A DNA stretch of 64,000 nt from assembly GCA_008729055.1 (NCBI GenBank), contig SDUX01000008.1, positions 4,427,756 to 4,491,755 of the forward strand, read 5' to 3'. Shown one piece after another: positions 45,411 through 57,212 of this stretch (position 1 is its first letter; the number at the start of each line of letters is the position of its first letter). Source of the DNA: Pyropia haitanensis. Lineage: Eukaryota > Rhodophyta > Bangiophyceae > Bangiales > Bangiaceae. Under the pieces are notes generated by a model. The model was not told where the DNA came from. It made no database searches and worked only from the letters and a program-made list of their open reading frames with translations. Both the position numbers and the translations under genes were made by a program.

Positions 45411-48400
45411 ATGGGCGCCCTCGGAGGCGACTGCGGCCGGCCGGCGCTGGTCCGCCCCGTAGCACGGCTGTGGCTGTGGCGGGCGGTGTCGGTGGTAGGG
45501 GTGGTGGTGGTGGTGGCTGTGGCGGCGGCGGCGGGCGTGCACCCCGTCGCCGCCGCCGCCGCCCGTGGTGGCCGCGGCCGCGGCGGCGGTGGCGGTGGCG
45601 ACGGTGCCGCCCCTGCCGTGCGTCGCTACTACCTGTCGGCCGAGACGCACACCTGGGACTACACGCCGAGCGGCATCAACCGGTGCACCGGGCGGCCGTT
45701 TTCGGGCGCCCTCGAGGTGACGACAACAGTCGCGGCCCCCGGCGGGCAGGTCGGCTCGACCTACGTCAAGGCCCGCTACGTGGCCTACACGGACGCGACG
45801 TTCACCACCCGCGAGCCCGTCGACGCGCACCTCGGCGCCGTCGGGCCGGCCCTCTACGCCGCCGCCGGTGACGAGCTCCACGTGACGCTGCGCAACCGGC
45901 TGGATTACCCGGTTGACCTGCAGGTGGGCGGCCTGGCGGCCGTGGCGGCGGCCGACTCGGCGACCGCCGCCGCCGTCGCACCCGGCGGCACCCGCGAGTA
46001 CGCCTTTGCCGTTGGCGCGGCCGCGGCGCCGCCGCCGGCGGGCCGCCGCGGCGGCCACGTGCCGTCCATGATGCACGTGTATGGGAGTGAGGTGAACGCG
46101 TCGCACACGACGGCCGGCCTGTACGGGCCGCTGGTGGTGACGCGGCGGGAGGACGCGGACGCGGATGGCAAGCCCGCAGGTACCGTTTGGTGGGGGGGAT
46201 GGGGGCGGGGGGGGGGGGGGGGGAGAGGGGAGGGTGGCGGGGGGTGCGGAGACGGCGGCGCGAAAAGGGGGACACTTCGTGGAGGGGGGGGCGGTGCGGG
46301 GGATCCACTTCCAGAGGCCGAGTGAAGCGCAGCGTCGCCGCGGGTCGTCACGGCTCTCGGATGCGGGGGCACCCACTGATACTCTGATCCGGCCCGACGG
46401 ATCACTATTTTGTTTTGTTTTTTGTTTCATCGTGCTGTTGGTGTGCCTGTCTTTTTTTTTTTTTTTGAGACGCCGCAGGCTACGTCAACGTGTTTATGCT
46501 TCTCCACGCCTTCCGCGAGGCGGAAAGCCCACACTTTGGCGAAAGCATCGCCGCGGCGCCGCCCATCAGCCGGGAGCCGCTGCCGCCAGGCGCCAGCCCC
46601 GTCCCCGATGAGCAGCACGTCATGCACAGTGGTACGTGGGGCGGCGGGGTGGTCGGTGCGCCACGGTGCCTTGCAGCACGTCGGCGAAGCTGGGCTGCGT
46701 GCCCGTCAGGTTGTTACTGTGTCCGGACTGCGTTGCCCCGCGTGCCGTCGGTGGAACAAGGTTGCTCGCTGGTCAGGTTTTGGTCCAGCGTCTGACCGCC
46801 CGCCCGCCATTTATCGTTTTCTCTGCGCCCACCCTGGCTGGTGAGCCACGCTGGCTGCCCCGCCCGTCCGCCGCTTCTTCTTTCTCTCACCTCCACCCCC
46901 GCTCCGTCCTCTCTGCTTCCCCCCACTCTCTCTGTCCGTGTCTCGCCCATAGTCAACGGCTACATGTTCTGCCACCTCCCCATGTCCATGCCCGCTGGTG
47001 GCAAGGCCCTGTGGCACGCGTCTGCTCTTGGTGACTCGGCCACCGTGCACCCGCTGCACTTCCATGGCATCGTTGGGGTAACCGCGGGCGGTGCGCACGT
47101 GGACGTCCTGCAGCTACTCCCGCGAGTGACCACCACGTTGGACATGATCTTGGACAACCCCGGCACCTGGCTCGGGCACTGCCATGTATCATTTCACTTG
47201 GCAACCGGAATGCAGTTCACGTTTGACGTGACGGGGAAGGCGCCGCGGCCGCGCTCGCCCGGCCGCCTGCGCGAGTACTTTGTCGCCGCGGAGGAGGTGG
47301 TGTGGGACTACTTCCGCGCGAATGGCTCGTGCTCGCCCGGCACGCCAGAGGCGCGCGCGTTTACCGACGCCAATCTGCCCGTCGGCACCGCCGGGGGTGT
47401 CACGCTGGGCTCCTCGTACGTCAAGACCCTCTACGTCGAGTACACCGACGCGTCGTTTGCGCAGCGGAAGCGGCGGCCGCGCGAGTGGGAGCACCTGGGC
47501 TTCACCGGCCCCGTGCTGCGGGCCGAGGTGGGCGACACCCTCCGCGTCACGTTCCTGAACCGGGCGGCCTCCGAGCACCCACTGTCGATGCACCCACACG
47601 GGGTGTGGTACGCCAAGGCGCACGAGGGCGCCCCGTATGTGGACGGCAGCGCGCCCGAGGATATGGCCGACGACGCGGTGCGGCCGGGCGCCACGCACGT
47701 GTACGAGTGGCTGGTGCCACGGCGGGCGGGCCCTGGTCCCGGTGAGGGCGAGGACGGCGGCGGCACCAAGTTTTGGATGTACCACTCCCACACGGACGAA
47801 GTCGCGGACACGAACGCTGGGCTGATGGGTGCGCTGCTGGTGATGGCGCCCACCGCGAGCGGCCGCCCGTACGACCCCGACACGCTGCTGCCGACGGACG
47901 TGGACCGGGAGCTGGTGCTCTTCTTCTCGCTGATGGAGGAGAGCGGCGTGACAGGCAGCCTGCATGCCAACACCAACCTGCTGCGCAACCGTCGCCTGGC
48001 TGCGCTGCCGCCCGCCCGCCAGGAGGCGGTGCTGGCCGACCCGGCGTTTGGCCTCTCCAACCGCATGCACTCCATCAACGGCTACGTGTTCTGCTCCATG
48101 CCGCGGCCAGTCATCAAGCGGGGCGAGCGGGTGCGCGTCCACGTGTTCAGCCTGGGCTCCACGTTTGACATCCACACGCCCACGCTCGGGGCGTCTGCGC
48201 AGCGGCACGACGACAAGGCGGCCGAGGTGGTGGGCGTCGGCCGCCTGATGCCTGGCTCGTTTTACTCGGCGGTGGTGACCATCAACACCCGGTCTCCCGC
48301 GTTTATGGTGCAGTGCTCCGTGCTGGACCACCTGCAGGCGGGTATGATGGCGGTGGTGAACGTGGCGCCTGGGCGCGGCCCGTCGCCGCGGCTGCGGCCG

Positions 48401-49546
48401 ACAGACACGGACCTGTGCACCGCCAGGCCTGACATGCTGATGGGCGAGCGGGGGCGCGTCTACACCCACTACATTGCGGCCGAGAGGGTCGAATGGGACT
48501 ACTCCCCGCGGCGGCGCAACGAGTGCAGCGGCGCGCGCCTGACGCGAGAGCAGCGGGGGATCATCACGCCGACGGTCGACTCGCCGGGCGGCCGGTCCAT
48601 CAAGGCCCGCTACCAAGAGTACACTGACGGCACGTTTTCAGAGGCGCTCCACGTGCGGCAGCCGCCCAGCCATGGGCTCCTCGGCCCGCTCATCCATACG
48701 CAGGTTGGGGACACGCTGCGGGTGGTGCTGCGCAACAAGGGGCTCCCATTCAACGTGACGTGGACGCTCGCCGGACCCCAGCTGGTCTGCTCTGGTGTGG
48801 ACGGTGCTGTCCAGCAGGGGCTGGCTAGCGTCGCCGCCGGCGGGACCGTGACTCTGGTGTTCCGCGTCCCCCCAGAGGCCGCCCCCGCCCCTGCGCGAGC
48901 GCCGCCGGCGGTCGGGGACAAGCCCGGCACGACCACCTCCACCGCCGCGTACGTTGCGTTTTCCGACTCCCCCGGCGCTGGCGACGCGGGCCTCCTCGCC
49001 GTCGTCGCGGTCACCCGCCGCGGCGGCCTCTCCCGCGACCGGTCGCACCCGACCGACGTGGCCGCCGCGACGGCCGTGTCGCTGCAGGTGGTCGACGAGG
49101 CGCGGAGCCCGCTGCTCAACGCCAGCCTCAACCGGTACGCCGACCCGGGGGTGGCGGCGTCACCCCTCAGCGGCCTCCTCCGCTCCACCGTCGGGGGCTA
49201 CCTGTGGTGTGGCGGCCCGCCGCTGCGGCTGGCCGCCCGCACCCGCACGCGGGTGTACGTGGCGTCCTGGGGCGGCGAGACGTCGGCGCACACCGTCCGC
49301 TGGGGCGGCGGCGTCCTCCCCGTCGGCCGGCCCGTCGCGTCGGCTGCCGACGTTGGCGGCGGCACGGGCGACGTGGCGCCGCTGCTGCCGGCCGAGGTGG
49401 CCGCCATGGACGTGTGGGCGCCCGCCGCGGGGGTGACGACGACGGTGGCGTGCGGGGTGGAGAACCACGCCGCGGAGGGGATGGTCGCGTCGGTCGTGAC
49501 GGCCGGCCGCGGCGGCAGCGGCGGCCGCAGCGAGGATGATGACTGA
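45411..49546 (+). CDS. Ceruloplasmin/hephaestin-type multicopper ferroxidase, copy D (complete)
   Basis: Exons are 45411-46179, 46479-46631 and 46953-49546, giving 1171 residues. Residues 25-43 form a hydrophobic N-terminal signal or anchor, so the enzyme is secreted or held on the outer face. Six cupredoxin domains follow; odd domains start with WDY-type strands (e.g. YYLSAETHTWDYTPS) and even ones with NGYxFC or GGYLWC. Domain 2: H340, H343, H345, then H383-C384-H385, H389, M394. Domain 3: H521, H523, H585, H587. Together these give one type 1 site and all eight trinuclear histidines. Further type 1 sites are in domain 4 (H715, C762, H767, M772) and domain 6 (H1087, C1141, H1146, M1151). 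Domain 1 has lost its equivalents (YPVDLQVGG, MMHVYGSE). The family oxidises Fe(II), usually beside an iron permease, though none is seen here. Introns are G-rich with a poly-T tract before the first acceptor. Confidence 0.93.
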
Positions 49547-50776
49547 CCCAGCAACGGCGGGCGCCACCGATGGCGGCACGACTAGAAGGTGGGTGGTGGC
49601 GACGGCGGCATCGCGGCGGCGGGGAAGCTCGACTCGGCCGCGGCAACTCGTGGACGGTGGGGGGAGGGTTGGTGAAGCGCGCAAGATTCGTTGTGAGCCG
49701 GGGTGGGGGGTGGGCAGGGGGAGCAGGGGGTGTCCCTTGGCGGGCACCAGCTCGTGTGAGCGTGTGTCGTGCGCGCCCCAGCTCCACCCCCGACCCGGTG
49801 GCTCAACATGGCGTGATGAGAGGACGGGAAGGGTGCGGGCAGGGCGGGACGGGAGTGGGACTGCACGCGAGCGTGGACGCAGTCAGTAGGCATATACCCG
49901 CACACTTTGTACTTGCCCCCGCGCCTCACGCCCGCCGCCCCCCGCCCCGCCTTCAGCGTCCAACGCCACCAAACACTCGCACGCGGCAAGAGGTGGTCCC
50001 CCCCCGGCAAAACCGCGCCCGCAGCCCGCACCGCCCGCGGGGCTGCAGCCGGCAAACCCCCCGCCCCCCCCCCCCCCACCCATCCGCCCAGCCCGCCCAG
50101 GCCAGCCGGTACCGCGTGGCCGCCGCCCGCGCACGACCGCGCTGCCGCCGCGGCACCACCAGCCGCGCGCCGCCGCCGCCGCCGCCCGTCCCCCAACCGG
50201 GCGCGGCGGCGGCAAGCGCGGCGCCCACCCCGGCCGGCCGTGCGCCGCCCGCCGGCGGCGGGTGCGGCCACGCCGGCGCGGCGGTCGTTGGCGAGTGGCG
50301 GCCGCGCGGCGGCCGCCGCGGCGGCGGCTGCCCGGCGCGGCCGCCGCAACCGCCCCGCCAGACGGGGGCGGGCGGGGGGGGTGGGTGCCCACCGACGGGC
50401 GGCGACCGCGGCGGCGGCGGCGGCGGCTGCTATGCCCACGTGGCCGGCCGCCGTGGTCCGTGCGGCGCGGCCGCGGCCGCCACCGCCGCCGCGGCCGCGG
50501 CGGTGGCCGCCACCGGCGGGTGCCACGGCGCCGGCCGAGGCGCCGCGAACGACACGAGCGCGCGGCTACGGCCGCCGTCGGCACGCGGGCGGCGCGCCGC
50601 ACGCGCCGCCGCGCGGCGGGCACGAGCCGCCAGCGGCCGCTGCGCCATGGCCACACGCCGGCCGGCCGCCGTCGGCGGCGCGCCGACGGCCGCCGCCGCC
50701 GCCGCGACACCGCCGCCCACAGCCCCTACCTGGTTCACCACCGCCAGGGTGCCGCCGCCGACCACCACTGCCACGG

Positions 50777-51370
50777 CCGTGGACGGTCTCTACCGCGGCC
50801 ACCACGCTGGCGTCACCGCACGCCGACACGCCGCCGTCCTGGGGAAGGACCCCGCCGTCGCCGTCACTGCCACGGTCGCCGCCGTCGCCGTCACCGCCGC
50901 CACCGTCGTCCCTGCCGTGGCGTCGTCGTTGCCGCCATCGTCCGCGTCGCCGACGCCGCGCAAGCACCAGCGGGCAGGTGGATGGGGGGCTGGGGGAGCG
51001 CGCGGGGGGAGGCAGGCCAAGAGACAGAACGGAGGGGGGTGTGACAACGGAGGCGCGTCACCATATCAGACGTACTTTTGCTGTTTGAACGGGCCGCCGA
51101 AAATCTGAGTTTTGTCCACGTATGATCGAGAAAAGCTTTGATTTCAGTAGAAAGCTACTTTTGATAGACGGCTGCGCTTCCCAACTATCCCAATCACGTA
51201 TCATTAATTTTGGGAGTCCAACCGGCTTTATGTTCTGATATGGGTAGAATCAAACCGAACAAGTGAACTCGAGTGCACTGCCCAAACAATGGTCCCCGTA
51301 CTTGTTCGTTGAGGAGTGGGTGGCAGTGGCGCATTGCAGTGCAGCACCACCTCAGTCCATCACTCCGAGT
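50777..51370. other. Spacer at the centre of the inverted repeat
   Basis: Ordinary composition from 51050 to 51350. Related to the 3' flank of fragment C with an internal deletion. No gene recognised. Confidence 0.6.
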
Positions 51371-52606
51371 GGCGTGGCAGTAATGGCCCGCGGCGGCACC
51401 GTGGCGGCGGTGAACCAGGTAGGGGTTGTGGGCGTTGGCGTCGCGGCGGCGGCGGCGGCCGTCGGCCCGGCGCTGACGGCGGGCGGCCGGCCCGTGGCAA
51501 TAGCGCAGCGGCCGCTGGCGGCGCGTGCCCGCCGCGCGGCGGCGCGTGCGGCGCGCCGCCCACGTGCCGGCGGCGGCCGTAGCCGCGCGCTCGTGTCGTT
51601 CGCGGCGCCTCGGCCGGCGCCGTGGCACCCGCCGGTGGCGGCCACCGCCGCGGCCGCGGCGGCGGTGGCGGCCGCGGCCGCGCCGCACGGACCACGGCGG
51701 CCGGCCACGTGGGCATAGCAGCCGCCGCCGCCGCCGCCGCGGTCGCCGCCCGTCGGTGGGCACCCACCCCCCCCGCCCGCCCCCGTCTGGCGGGGCGGTT
51801 GCGGCGGCCGCGCCGGGCAGCCGCCGCCGCGGCGGCCGCCGCGCGGCCGCCACTCGCCAACGGCCGCCGCGCCGGCGTGGTCGCACCCGCCGCCGGCGGG
51901 CGGCGCACGGCCGGCCGGGGTGGGCGCCGCGCTTGCCGCCGCCGCGCCCGGTTGGGGGACGGGCGGCGGCGGCGGCGGCGCGCGGCTGGTGGTGCCGCGG
52001 CGGCAGCGCGGTCGTGCGCGGGCGGCGGCCACGCGGTACCGGCTGGCCTGGGCGGGCTGGGCGGATGGGTGGGGGGGGGGGGGGGGGCGGGGGGTTTGCC
52101 GGCTGCAGCCCCGCGGGCGGTGCGGGCTGCGGGCGCGGTTTTGCCGGGGGGGGACCACCTCTTGCCGCATGCGAGTGTTTGGTGGCGTTGGACGCTGAAG
52201 GCGGGGCGGGGGGCGGCGGGCGTGAGGCGCGGGGGCAAGTACAAAGTGTGCGGGTATATGCCTACTGACTGCGTCCACGCTCGCGTGCAGTCCCACTCCC
52301 GTCCCGCCCTCTACCCGCACCCCGCCCGTCCTCTCATCACGCCACGTTGAGCCACCGGGTCGGGGGTGGAGCTGGGGCGCGCACGACACACGCTCACACG
52401 AGCTGGTGCCCGCCAAGGGACACCCCCTGCTCCCCCTGCCCACCCCCCACCCCGGCTCACAACGAATCTTGCGCGCTTCACCAACCCTCCCCCCACCGTC
52501 CACGAGTTGCCGCGGCCGAGTCGAGCTTCCCCGCCGCCGCGATGCCGCCGTCGCCACCACCCACCTTCTAGTCGTGCCGCCATCGGTGGCGCCCGCCGTT
52601 GCTGGG

Positions 52607-55600
52607 TCAGTCATCATCCTCGCTGCGGCCGCCGCTGCCGCCGCGGCCGGCCGTCACGACCGACGCGACCATCCCCCCGGCGGCGTGGTTCTCCACCCCG
52701 CACGCCACCGTCGTCGTCACCCCCGCGGCGGGCGCCCACACGTCCATGGCGGCCACCTCGGCCGGCAGCAGCGGCGCCACGTCGCCCGTGCCGCCGCCAG
52801 CGTCGGCGGCCGACGCGACGGGTCGGCCGACGGGGAGGACACCGCCGCCCCAGCGGACGGTGTGGGACGAAAACTGGCCGCCCCAGGACGCCACGTACAC
52901 CCGCGTGCGGGTGCGGGCGGCCAGCCGCAGCGGCGGGCCGCCACACCACAGGTAGCCCCCGACGGTGGAGCGGAAGAGGCCGCTGAGGGGTGACGCCGCC
53001 ACCCCCGGGTCGGCGTACCGGTCGAGGCTGGCGTTGAGCAGCGGGCTCCGCGCCTCGTTGACCAGTTGTAGGGACACGGCCGTCGCGGCGGCCACGTCGG
53101 TCGGGTGCGACCGGTCGCGGGAGAGGCCGCCGCGGCGGGTGACCGCGACGACGGCGAGGAGGCCCGCGTCGCCAGCGCCGGGGGAGATGGAAAACGCAAC
53201 GTACGCGGCGGTGGAGGTGGTCGTGCCGGGCTTGTCCCCGACCGCCGGCGGCGCTCGCGCAGGGGCGGGGGCGGCCTCTGGGGGGACGCGGAACACCAGA
53301 GTGACGGTCCCACCGGTGGCGGCGGTGGCCAGCCCCGGCTGGACAGCACCGTCCACACCAGAGCAGACCAGCTGGAGTCCGCCGAGTGCCCACGTCACGT
53401 TGAAAGGGAGCCCCTTATTGCGCAGCACCACCCGTAGCGTGTCTCCAACCTGCGTATGGATGAGCGGGCCGAGGAGCCCATGGCTGGGCGGCTGCCGCAC
53501 GTGGAGCGCCTCTGAAAACGTGCCGTCAGTGTACTCTTGGTAGCGGGCCTTGATGGACCGGCCGCCCGGCGAGTTGACCGTCGGCGTGATGATCCCCCGC
53601 TGCTCTCGCGTCAGGCGCGCGCCGCTGCACTCGTTGCGCCGCCGCGGGGAGTAGTCCCATTCGACCCTCTCGGCCGCAATGTAGTGGGTGTAGACGCGCG
53701 CCCGCTCGTCCCGCCGCTTGTCAGGCCTGGCGGTGCACAGGTCCGTGTCGACTGGCCGCCGCGGCGACGGGCCGCGCCCAGGCGCCACGTTCACCACCAC
53801 CGTCATGCCCGCCTGCAGATGGTCCAGCACGGAGCACTGCACCATAAACGCGGGAGACCGGGTGTTGATGGTCACCACCGCCGAGTAAAACGAGCCAGGC
53901 ATCAGGCGGCCGACGCCCACCACCTCGGCCGCCTTGTCGTCGTGCCGCTGCGCAGACGGCCCGAGCGTGGGCGTGTGGATGTCAAACGTGGAGCCCAGGC
54001 TGAACACGTGGACGCGCACCCGCTCGCCCCGCTTGACGACCAGCCGCGGCATGGAGCAGAACACGTAGCCGTTGATGGAGTGCATGCGGTTGGAGAGGCC
54101 AAACGCCGGGTCGGCCAGCACCGCCGCCTGGCGGGCGGGCGGCAGCGCAGCCAGGCGACGGTTGCGCAGCAGGTTGGTGTTGGCGTGCAGGCTGCCTGTC
54201 ACGCCGCTCTCCTCCATCAGCGAGAAGAAGAGCACCAGCTCCCGGTCCACGTCCGTCGGCAGCAGCGTGTCGGGGTCGTACGGGCGGCCGCTCGCGGTGG
54301 GCGCCATCACCAGCAGCGCGCCCATCAGCCCAGCGTTTGTGTCCGCGACTTCGTCCGTGTGGGAGTGGTACATCCAAAACTTGGTGCCGCCGCCCTCCTC
54401 GCCCTCGCCGGGACCAGGGCCCGCCCGCCGCGGCACCAGCCACTCGTACACGTGCGTGGCGCCCGGCCGCACCGCGTCGTCGGCCATATCCTCGGGCGCG
54501 CTGCCGTCCACGTACGGGGCGCCCTCGTGCGCCTTGGCGTACCACACCCCGTGCGGGTGCATCGACAGCGGGTGGTGGGAGGCCGCCCGGTTCAGAAACG
54601 TGACGCGGAGGGTGTCGCCCACCTCGGCCCGCAGCACGGGGCCGGTGAAGCCCAGGTGCTCCCACTCGCGCGGCCGCCGCTTCCGCTGCGTAAACGACGC
54701 GTCGGTGTACTCGGCATAGAGGGTCTTGACGTACGAGGAGCCCAGCGTGACACCCCCGGCGGTGCCGACGGGCAGATTGGCGTCGGTAAACGCGCGCGCC
54801 TCAGGCGTGCCCGGCGAGCACGAGCCATTCGCGCGGAAGTAGTCCCACACCACCTCCTCCGCGGCGACAAAGTACTCGCGCAGGCGGCCGGGCGAGCGCG
54901 GCCGCGGCGCCTTCCCCGTCACGTCAAACGTGAACTGCATTCCGGTTGCCAAGTGAAATGATACATGGCAGTGCCCGAGCCAGGTGCCGGGGTTGTCCAA
55001 GATCATGTCCAACGTGGTGGTCACTCGCGGGAGTAGCTGCAGGACGTCCACGTGCGCACCGCCCGCGGTTACCCCAACGATGCCATGGAAGTGCAGCGGG
55101 TGCACGGCAGACGCGTCACCAAGAGCGGACGCGTGCCACAGGACTTTGCCACCTGCGGGCATGGACATGGGGAGATGGCAGAACATGTAGCCGTTGACTG
55201 TGGGCGAGACCGGGACAGAGAGAGTGGGGGGGAGCAGAGAGGAAGGAGCGGGGGTGGAGGTGAGAGAAAGAAGAAGCGGCGGACGGGCGGGGCAGACAGC
55301 GTGGCTCACCAGCAAGGGTGGGCGCAGAGAAAAAGATAAATGGCGGGCGGGCGGTCAGACGCTGGACCAAAACCTGACCAGCGAGCAACCCCGTATCACC
55401 GGCGGCACGCGGCGCAACGCAGCGCCGACACAGTACCAACCTGACAGGCACGCGGCGCGGCTCCATGGATAGGCTGCGGGCCAACGCGGCACACCCGCTA
55501 CCCCGCCGCCCCACGTACCACTGTGCATGTTGTGCTGCGCATCGGGGACGGGGCTGGCGCCCGGCGGCAGCGGCTCCCGGCTGATGGGCGGCGCCGCGGC

Positions 55601-56739
55601 GATGCTTTCGCCAAAGTGCGGGCTTTCCGCCTCGCGGAAGGTGTGGAGGAACGTAAACACGTTGGCGTAGCCTGCAGCGCCTCAGAAAAAAAAAAAAAGA
55701 CAGGCAAACCAACAGCACGTGGAAACAACAAAAAGAACAAACATAGCGATCCATTGGGCCGGATCAGAGTATCAGTGGGTGTCCCCGTATCCGAGAGCCG
55801 AGACGACCCGCGGCGACGCTGCGCTTCACTCGGCCTCTCGAAGTGGTTCCCCCACACCGCCACCCCCTCCACGAAGTGTCCCCCTTTTTGCGCCGCCGTC
55901 TCCGCACCCCCCGCCACCCTCCCCTCTCCCCCCCTCCCCCCCCGCCCCCATCCCCCCCACCAAACGGTACCTGCGGGCTTGCCATCCGCGTCCGCGTCCT
56001 CCCGCCGCGTCACCACCAGCGGCCCGTACAGGCCGGCCGTCGCGTGCGACGCGTTCACCTCACTCCCGTACACGTGCATCATGGACGGCACGTGGCCGCC
56101 ACGGCGGCCCGCCGGCGGCGGCGCCGCGGCCGCGCCAACGGCAAAGGCGTACTCGCGGGTGCCGCCGGGTGCGACGGCGGCGGCGGTCGCCGAGTCGGCC
56201 GCCGCCACGGCCGCCAGGCCGCCCACCTGCAGGTCAACCGGGTAATCCAGCCGGTTGCGCAGCGTCACGTGGAGCTCGTCACCGGCGGCGGCGTAGAGGG
56301 CCGGCCCGACGGCGCCGAGGTGCGCGTCGACGGGCTCGCGGGTGGTGAACGTCGCGTCCGTGTAGGCCACGTAGCGGGCCTTGACGTAGGTCGAGCCGAC
56401 CCGCCCGCCGGGGGCCGCGACTGTGGTCGTCACCTCGAGGGCGCCCGAAAACGGCCGCCCGGTGCACCGGTTGATGCCGCTCGGCGTGTAGTCCCAGGTG
56501 TGCGTCTCGGCCGACAGGTAGTAGCGACGCACGGCGGGGGCGGCACCGTCGCCACCGCCACCGCCGCCGCGGCCGCCGCCACCACGGGCGGCGGCGGCGG
56601 CGACGGGGTGCACGCCCGCCGCCGCCGCCACCGCCACCACCACCACCACCCCTACCACCGACACCGCCCGCCACAGCCACAGCCGTGCCGCGGGGCGAGC
56701 CAGCGCCGGCCGGCCGCTGCCGCCGCCGCGGGCGCCCAT
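52607..56739 (-). CDS. Ceruloplasmin/hephaestin-type multicopper ferroxidase, copy E (complete)
   Basis: Exons are 56739-55971, 55671-55519 and 55197-52607, with lengths 769, 153 and 2591, giving 1170 residues. Splice phases equal those of copies A and D. All copper ligands described for copy D are present: HPLHFHG and HCHVSFHLATGM in domain 2, HPHGVWY and YHSHTDE in domain 3, Cys-x4-His-x4-Met in domains 2, 4 and 6. Differences from D include GGQFSSHTVRW in domain 6 (D has GGETSAHTVRW) and LYAEYTDAS in domain 3. An open frame continues upstream of the ATG to 57540, but the chosen ATG matches the other copies and lies about 328 bp after a TATA box, so longer starts are unlikely. Secreted or N-terminally anchored ferroxidase. 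Confidence 0.93.
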
Positions 56740-57056
56740 GACGACGACCAGGAAAAAAAATGAGAGGGCGGAGGGGATGGAACAGGAAGCACCGCGAGCA
56801 CGCAACACGCCTTGCCGTCGCGGTCGAGACTGACGTGCGCGGACGCGGCGCACGGCCAGCGGCAGAAGGGAGGGGAGGGCAGAGGGGAGGGCGGAGGAAC
56901 GAGCAAACGGCCGCTGCCGTCGGCGCCCACAGGGTGAGTGGCCCGAGAGCCGCTGCCGCGGCGACGGGTGGGGGGCGCCACGAGCGGGTGCGCGCCGCGC
57001 AGCGGCGGCCTCTGCCAAAGCGGGAGCGCCCTGCCGGCCGCGGGCGGCCGCCACTT

Positions 57057-57212
57057 CCCTCCTTATACTCCCCCCCGCCCGCCACGCCTGGCCCGCCACG
57101 GCCAACCCCCGCGGCAGCGTCCGCAGAGCACCACCGCTGCCCTGCCGCGGGCCTCCCCCCGCCGCGGGAGACCCGGCACACGGCTCTGTCCCAGCCACAA
57201 GCGGGTGGACTC
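57057..57212 (-). promoter_or_regulatory. Ferroxidase copy E core promoter
   Basis: On the minus strand: GAGTCCACCC at 57212-57203, GCAGCGGTGGTGCTCT at 57140-57125 and TATAAGGAGGG at 57067-57057. Spacings are 72 and 73 bp, against 69 and 72 in B and D, although the intervening DNA has diverged. Confidence 0.72.

Larger units (their letters stand above)
44955..57212. repeat. Large inverted repeat carrying ferroxidase copies D and E
   Basis: The left arm (about 44955-50776) and right arm (about 57212-51371, reversed) contain promoter, three-exon gene and about 1.24 kb of 3' flank in mirror order, with a 594-bp spacer (50777-51370). The 3' flanks match closely; the promoters share only short blocks. 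D and E therefore converge on the spacer. Part of the spacer (about 51040-51290) still resembles the flank of fragment C (42230-42700), so the array unit was inverted after duplication. Confidence 0.88.
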
